A stretch of 64,000 nt of DNA from Bacillota bacterium (GTDB taxonomy: Bacteria > Bacillota > Clostridia > Lachnospirales > CAG-274), in NCBI GenBank assembly GCA_017543265.1, contig JAFYGI010000008.1, positions 1 through 64,000 on the forward strand, in the 5' to 3' direction. The notes beneath the pieces were generated by a model. It was not told the origin of the DNA, made no database searches, and saw only the letters and a program-made list of their open reading frames with translations. Below, in pieces: positions 60,802 through 64,000 of the stretch; the stretch's first letter is position 1, and every line of letters begins with the position of its first letter. The translations under genes were made by a program, and so were the position numbers.

Positions 60802-61847
60802 AAATTCATTATATCACATTCAAATCAGCATCTAAAATTTTGCCGCAGGTAAACACAGGGGTATTAGGGTCTCCCAAACAAGTGGGAATGGCGGCTGTCC
60901 GCTTTCGGTTTTTTAATTTTCAAAATACTTTTGAACAGTAAAAAATCGAGAGTGGCTGCCCAAATTCAATGCTTGCAAAGAATTAAAATGTCTTGTCGGC
61001 TTTTATTTTTTGCAGCAAATATCTATATATTTTTCAGAAACCACTCCGCAAAACGGCATTTTTTTGGCGTAGAGTGTAAGGGTTAGTTTATGGAGGCAAA
61101 TATTAGTGTCTTTAAGAATTAGAAAACTAGAATTTTCCAAAAAGCACTCCGCAAAACGACACTTTCGTGGTATATAGTGTAAGGGTTAGTTTATGGAAGT
61201 GAATATTAGGAAGTTTAAAAATTAGAAAATTAGAATTTTCCGAAAATCACTCCGCAAAATGCCACTTTTTAGACGTATAGTAGAGGGGTGAATATAAGAG
61301 AAAATTATTTCGCGTGATTATGCGAAAAACCGTAAACATTTTATTAAATATTTGATTTTTTGAAAAATCATACTCCGCAAAACGCCCTTTTTTAGACATA
61401 TAGTGTAAGGGTTAAATTACGGCTGCAACACAGCTGAAAAATTCTGAACTTTGAAAAAGAAAACACGCAAGACAACGGCGATGTAGTATAGCAACAAAAC
61501 GGGTACATTCCTTTGCAAGCGAGCCGCACGGCAAATACGCAAAGACTTCCTTAAATTTTACGGAACGAGCGATAAATATTCTGCCGTAATACAAATGCTA
61601 TTTGTGGGCAAAGACCTTGCAAGGGGACAATGATACTTCCGCATAGTCATAGTCCGAGCGTTAAAAGCGTCGCAGGCATTGAGTGCGGTTCCGATGATGT
61701 CGGAAAGGTATGGAAAGCAATGAGCAGCTTCCTATACCTATGGAGCAGTTTCGCAGGCTGCCGCCCGTTTAGTTTAATTATTTGTCTGAAATTGCTTGTA
61801 TAGGTCTTTTTTATGGTGTCAAAAATATATTCAAGGGGGTGGGCTGA
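60802..61847. other. Gene-poor region of the element with tandem repeats
   Basis: No protein gene is supported. 61044-61415 holds four repeat units (separate entry). 61416-61830 has G/C-rich segments and short open frames in several directions but nothing with a start, ribosome binding site and recognisable content. It may hold a decayed gene, the origin of transfer or of replication. Confidence 0.5.
61044..61415 (+). repeat. Four tandem copies of a CTCCGCAAAACG-headed repeat
   Basis: CTCCGCAAAA starts at 61044, 61147, 61250 and 61373, so the period is 103, 103 and 123 bases. Each unit continues with a C/A-rich block, a T run, and TATAGTGTAAGGGTTA or a close variant. Units 1 and 2 are alike over their whole length, unit 3 diverges after AGACGTATAG, and unit 4 is cut short. 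Such iteron-like repeats could bind the initiator or recombinase. Confidence 0.8.
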
Positions 61848-62087
61848 ATGCAAATACAGATAAATAAAAAAATAAAATGTGTAAGTGTTTGGCTCACTAA
61901 CGAAGAAAGTCAAAATGCCGAAATTCAGGAACGGTTAAACAACATTTATGCAGAATATAAAAACACAAAATACAAGGTTGCGGTTTTTTATTCGGGCAGT
62001 GAAAATTTATACGATCTCACAGAGGGATTGATAAAGCATAATAAGCACTTATCCGAAAAAAGTGAAGATGAAGCTGTGGGTTTCTGA
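61848..62087 (+). CDS. Small element-encoded protein
   Basis: The 79-residue protein has a strong AGGGGGTG before its ATG and a beta-alpha pattern (KCVSVWLTNEESQ, then VAVFYSGSENLYDLTEGLI). Small proteins of this shape often precede serine recombinases in Firmicutes elements. The function is not known to me. The next gene is 158 bases downstream with its own promoter. Confidence 0.75.
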   Translation: MQIQINKKIKCVSVWLTNEESQNAEIQERLNNIYAEYKNTKYKVAVFYSGSENLYDLTEGLIKHNKHLSEKSEDEAVGF

Positions 62088-62192
62088 TGGATTGTCAATG
62101 TTATATGTACCGGGTATTTTCTTAATATGGCAGCGAGTTATTGTTCAATACTTGATTTCCATAATATAACAGCTGATATTTTTCATTTTCCC

Positions 62193-62221
62193 TTGAAAAT
62201 TTTGTCACAATATGTTACAAT
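62193..62221 (+). promoter_or_regulatory. Extended -10 promoter of the recombinase gene
   Basis: TTGAAA (62193-62198), 17 bases and TACAAT (62216-62221) preceded by TGT lie 24 bases before the recombinase ATG. Confidence 0.7.
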
Positions 62222-62245
62222 GTTATCAGTAAGGGGGTGTTTGAT

Positions 62246-64000
62246 ATGGCATTGAACATTGCCGGATATTGTAGAATATCTGTTGACGATGATTTAGACC
62301 AAGACAATACAAGTATAGAAAACCAAGCTGCAATAATCAAAAGATATGTTCAAGAGAATTTTCCAACGGCAAATCTCGAATTTTTCTGTGACAGAGACAG
62401 GTCGGGCTACACATTTGAACAGCGCGAAGACTATCAGAGAATGAGACCGCAGTTGATGAACGGCACATTTAACATTTTGATAATCAAAGATTTCAGCCGC
62501 TTTTCAAGAAGAAACAGCAAAGGGCTTGTTGAGTTGGAAGATTTAAGAGATGCAGGAGTTAGGATAATCTCAATAGGCGACAGTATTGACTATCCTACAC
62601 AAGATGAGTGGATGGCAATTCAATTTCGCTTTTTGATAAATGAAATGCCTGTTACCGATACAAGCAAGAAAGTAAAAAATGTAATTCGCCGCAGACAGTC
62701 AGACGGTTGTTGGATATGTTCCGTTCCATACGGATATATCATTACCGACACAAAACGAATGACCTTTGAGGTTGATGATATTGCTGCATCTGTTGTTAAA
62801 GAAATATTTGAATTGTACAGCAAAGGGTGGGGATATAAGAAGATCGCCAATTACCTGACTGAGAAAAAAGTTCCCACACCAAGAATGCTTGAAAAGTCAA
62901 GAAAAGATGCAAAGGGCATCGAAAACAAAATAAAGGCTAAACAGGAATGGAGCATAGTTTCGGTATCGGGAATATTAAGCAACGATTTTTATATCGGCAC
63001 TTTGAGACAGGGAAAATACAAAAGGGCAAAAATAAACGGAAAAGATGTAAAAAATGATGAAAGTGAGCATATTGTCTTTGAAAAAAATCATGAGCCGATA
63101 GTTGACGAGCGATTGTTTATGAAAGTACAGGATATGCTGAAACAGCGTACAAGAGAACATTCCAACTACCGCGGCATCAAAAAATACGATACTTCTTATT
63201 CGGGATTTTTGTTCTGCGGAGATTGCGGAAGTCCGATGTTTTCGATGAGCCGTCCCGATCTGGCGGCCGCCTATACCTGCGGAACATATCACAAACGGGG
63301 CTTAAAAGGCTGTACTTCACATCACACAAGAATAGACCTTTTGGATACGCTTTTAAAAAGCTATATACAAATGGTCAAGGAAAATTCAATGGATATGATA
63401 AGGCAGCTTGAGGCTGCGATAGCAAATGAGCCGATATTTGTAAATCACAACACAAATCTGTTGGATAAATTGGAGCAAGATCTTGAAAGTGCAAAAGAGC
63501 AGTTAAAAGTTTTGTCAAAACAGAAAATGAAAGAAATAATGCGCCGCCCCGAACACGCGGATACCATTGAAGAAATGTATGATGAGATGGAACAGGAGCA
63601 ATTAACACTTATCGAAAGTTTAAAGGGGCAAATAACAATAGCTGCCAATAAAAGAAACAGTTTGATAAGTGCAAACCGAAAAGCCAAAACAGTAATTGAG
63701 ATCTTCGATGATATTTTAAACAAAGACACACTCGATAAAAGTGATTTGAGTTTTATTCTTGACAGGATCACTATTTATAATGACCATATTGATATTAAAC
63801 TGAAAGCGGATATTGATATGTTATTAAAGATAAACACCGAGAATACAACACAAATACCTTTGGAGAATGCCGTAAATTTTAAGTTGGGCACTAATAGTGA
63901 AGATTCGTCACAATATACTTTTTCATATCATGTAAGAAATCAGGGTATGAAGTCTATTAGTGTCAATGTTATCAGTGACGGGGACCCGCTGGAGATATAC
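62246..64000 (+). CDS. Large serine recombinase, fused in frame to the spoVT 3' part
   Basis: The frame is open for 585 codons to the window end. Residues 4-150 are the resolvase domain with catalytic S12 in YCRISVDDD and the DRSGYTF and DFSRFSRR segments. A recombinase domain (about 165-285), a zinc ribbon (CGDCG near 324 and CGTYH plus C further on) and a coiled coil (about 400-490) follow. It should catalyse integration and excision of the element. From 63980 the reading continues in the spoVT frame (GDPLEIY), so no stop of its own remains in the integrated state. AGGGGGTG precedes the ATG at 62246. Confidence 0.93.
   Translation, partial: MALNIAGYCRISVDDDLDQDNTSIENQAAIIKRYVQENFPTANLEFFCDRDRSGYTFEQREDYQRMRPQLMNGTFNILIIKDFSRFSRRNSKGLVELEDLRDAGVRIISIGDSIDYPTQDEWMAIQFRFLINEMPVTDTSKKVKNVIRRRQSDGCWICSVPYGYIITDTKRMTFEVDDIAASVVKEIFELYSKGWGYKKIANYLTEKKVPTPRMLEKSRKDAKGIENKIKAKQEWSIVSVSGILSNDFYIGTLRQGKYKRAKINGKDVKNDESEHIVFEKNHEPIVDERLFMKVQDMLKQRTREHSNYRGIKKYDTSYSGFLFCGDCGSPMFSMSRPDLAAAYTCGTYHKRGLKGCTSHHTRIDLLDTLLKSYIQMVKENSMDMIRQLEAAIANEPIFVNHNTNLLDKLEQDLESAKEQLKVLSKQKMKEIMRRPEHADTIEEMYDEMEQEQLTLIESLKGQITIAANKRNSLISANRKAKTVIEIFDDILNKDTLDKSDLSFILDRITIYNDHIDIKLKADIDMLLKINTENTTQIPLENAVNFKLGTNSEDSSQYTFSYHVRNQGMKSISVNVISDGDPLEIY
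63980..63991. other. attR core of the integrated element
   Basis: GGGGACCCGCTG repeats the attL core. The bases after it (GAGATATAC) continue the SpoVT coding sequence expected after GDPL. Confidence 0.85.

Larger units (their letters stand above)
49066..63991 (+). mobile_element. Integrative mobilizable element carrying a defence cargo, inserted in spoVT
   Basis: The element is 14.9 kb between 12-bp direct repeats and splits spoVT. It encodes a RepA_N-type initiator, a MobC-like protein, a MobP-type relaxase, minus-strand defence genes (retron, HEPN, MmeI-like enzyme, YhcG-like nuclease), a tandem repeat block, a small protein and a large serine recombinase at the right end. It is clearly richer in A and T than the host genes, which suggests recent transfer. 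No coupling protein or type IV secretion genes are present, so it would need a helper to move between cells. Confidence 0.88.

Noticed and set aside
61044-61415. CRISPR array
   Set aside because: The repeats are about 103 bases apart, similar over most of the unit rather than split into short repeats and unique spacers, and no cas genes are nearby.
49288-62087. Self-transmissible conjugative element
   Set aside because: No VirD4-type coupling protein, VirB4-type ATPase or other secretion genes are present; only initiator and mobilization genes are seen.
62204-63916. GTCACAATAT present near both ends of the recombinase gene as a pair of binding sites
   Set aside because: Two copies of a 10-base AT-rich word in 1.7 kb are weak evidence, and the second lies in coding sequence.

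Overview
The window suggests a spore-forming, pectin-degrading gut or rumen Clostridia bacterium of the Oscillospiraceae/Ruminococcus type ([Eubacterium] siraeum-like). The grounds are a pectinesterase with a type I dockerin (a cellulosome signature), multimodular pectate lyases with serine- and asparagine-rich linkers, a SpoVT sporulation regulator, Firmicutes-type promoters and ribosome binding sites, and many TTG/GTG starts. The species is an inference. No tRNA or rRNA gene was seen.

Layout of the host chromosome. 1-168 is the tail of a 4Fe-4S protein, probably RnfB. 347-13232 holds secreted pectin enzymes (a CE8 pectinesterase with dockerin, a PL9-type lyase and a PL1-type lyase) with rfbB, a thioredoxin/thioredoxin-reductase pair and an acyl-ACP thioesterase between them. 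13406-17077 has a TPR membrane protein, a zinc-ribbon membrane protein with a possible nuclease-like tail, and a sensor diguanylate cyclase. 17135-28374 is a long minus-strand run: asnB, lipoprotein, HIT, lipase-like, polA, coaE, transglycosylase, solute-binding lipoprotein, GalT-like, ddl. 28606-33120 carries a cyclophilin lipoprotein, unknown proteins, VanZ-like, rlmH and upp. 33189-34034 is a Fic/antitoxin pair. 34232-48453 holds a large SGNH/CitC-like protein, a binding-protein and diguanylate-cyclase pair, a glycosyltransferase, trmL, lepB, phospholipid genes (flippase-like, pssA, psd) and a CapD-like nucleotide-sugar epimerase/dehydratase.

The right quarter (49066-63991, about 14.9 kb) is a more AT-rich integrated element inserted inside spoVT. 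It is bounded by a 12-bp direct repeat, GGGGACCCGCTG. Plus-strand genes on the left are a RepA_N-type initiator, a small unknown protein, a MobC-like protein and a MobP-type relaxase. A minus-strand defence cargo occupies the middle: YhcG-like nuclease, an MmeI-like restriction-modification enzyme split by one in-frame stop, a HEPN protein, and a retron (ATPase-TOPRIM effector, msr-msd RNA, reverse transcriptase). A large serine recombinase closes the right end. No conjugation channel genes are visible, so it looks like an integrative mobilizable element.

The most striking observation is the junction design. The recombinase frame and the spoVT frame are the same across the core, so integration exchanges the 3' ends of the two genes. 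SpoVT codons 1-34 are joined to what would be the recombinase's last 34 codons. The recombinase body is joined in frame to the SpoVT remainder, which runs off the window. Precise excision should restore spoVT and give a recombinase of about 616 residues that spans attP.
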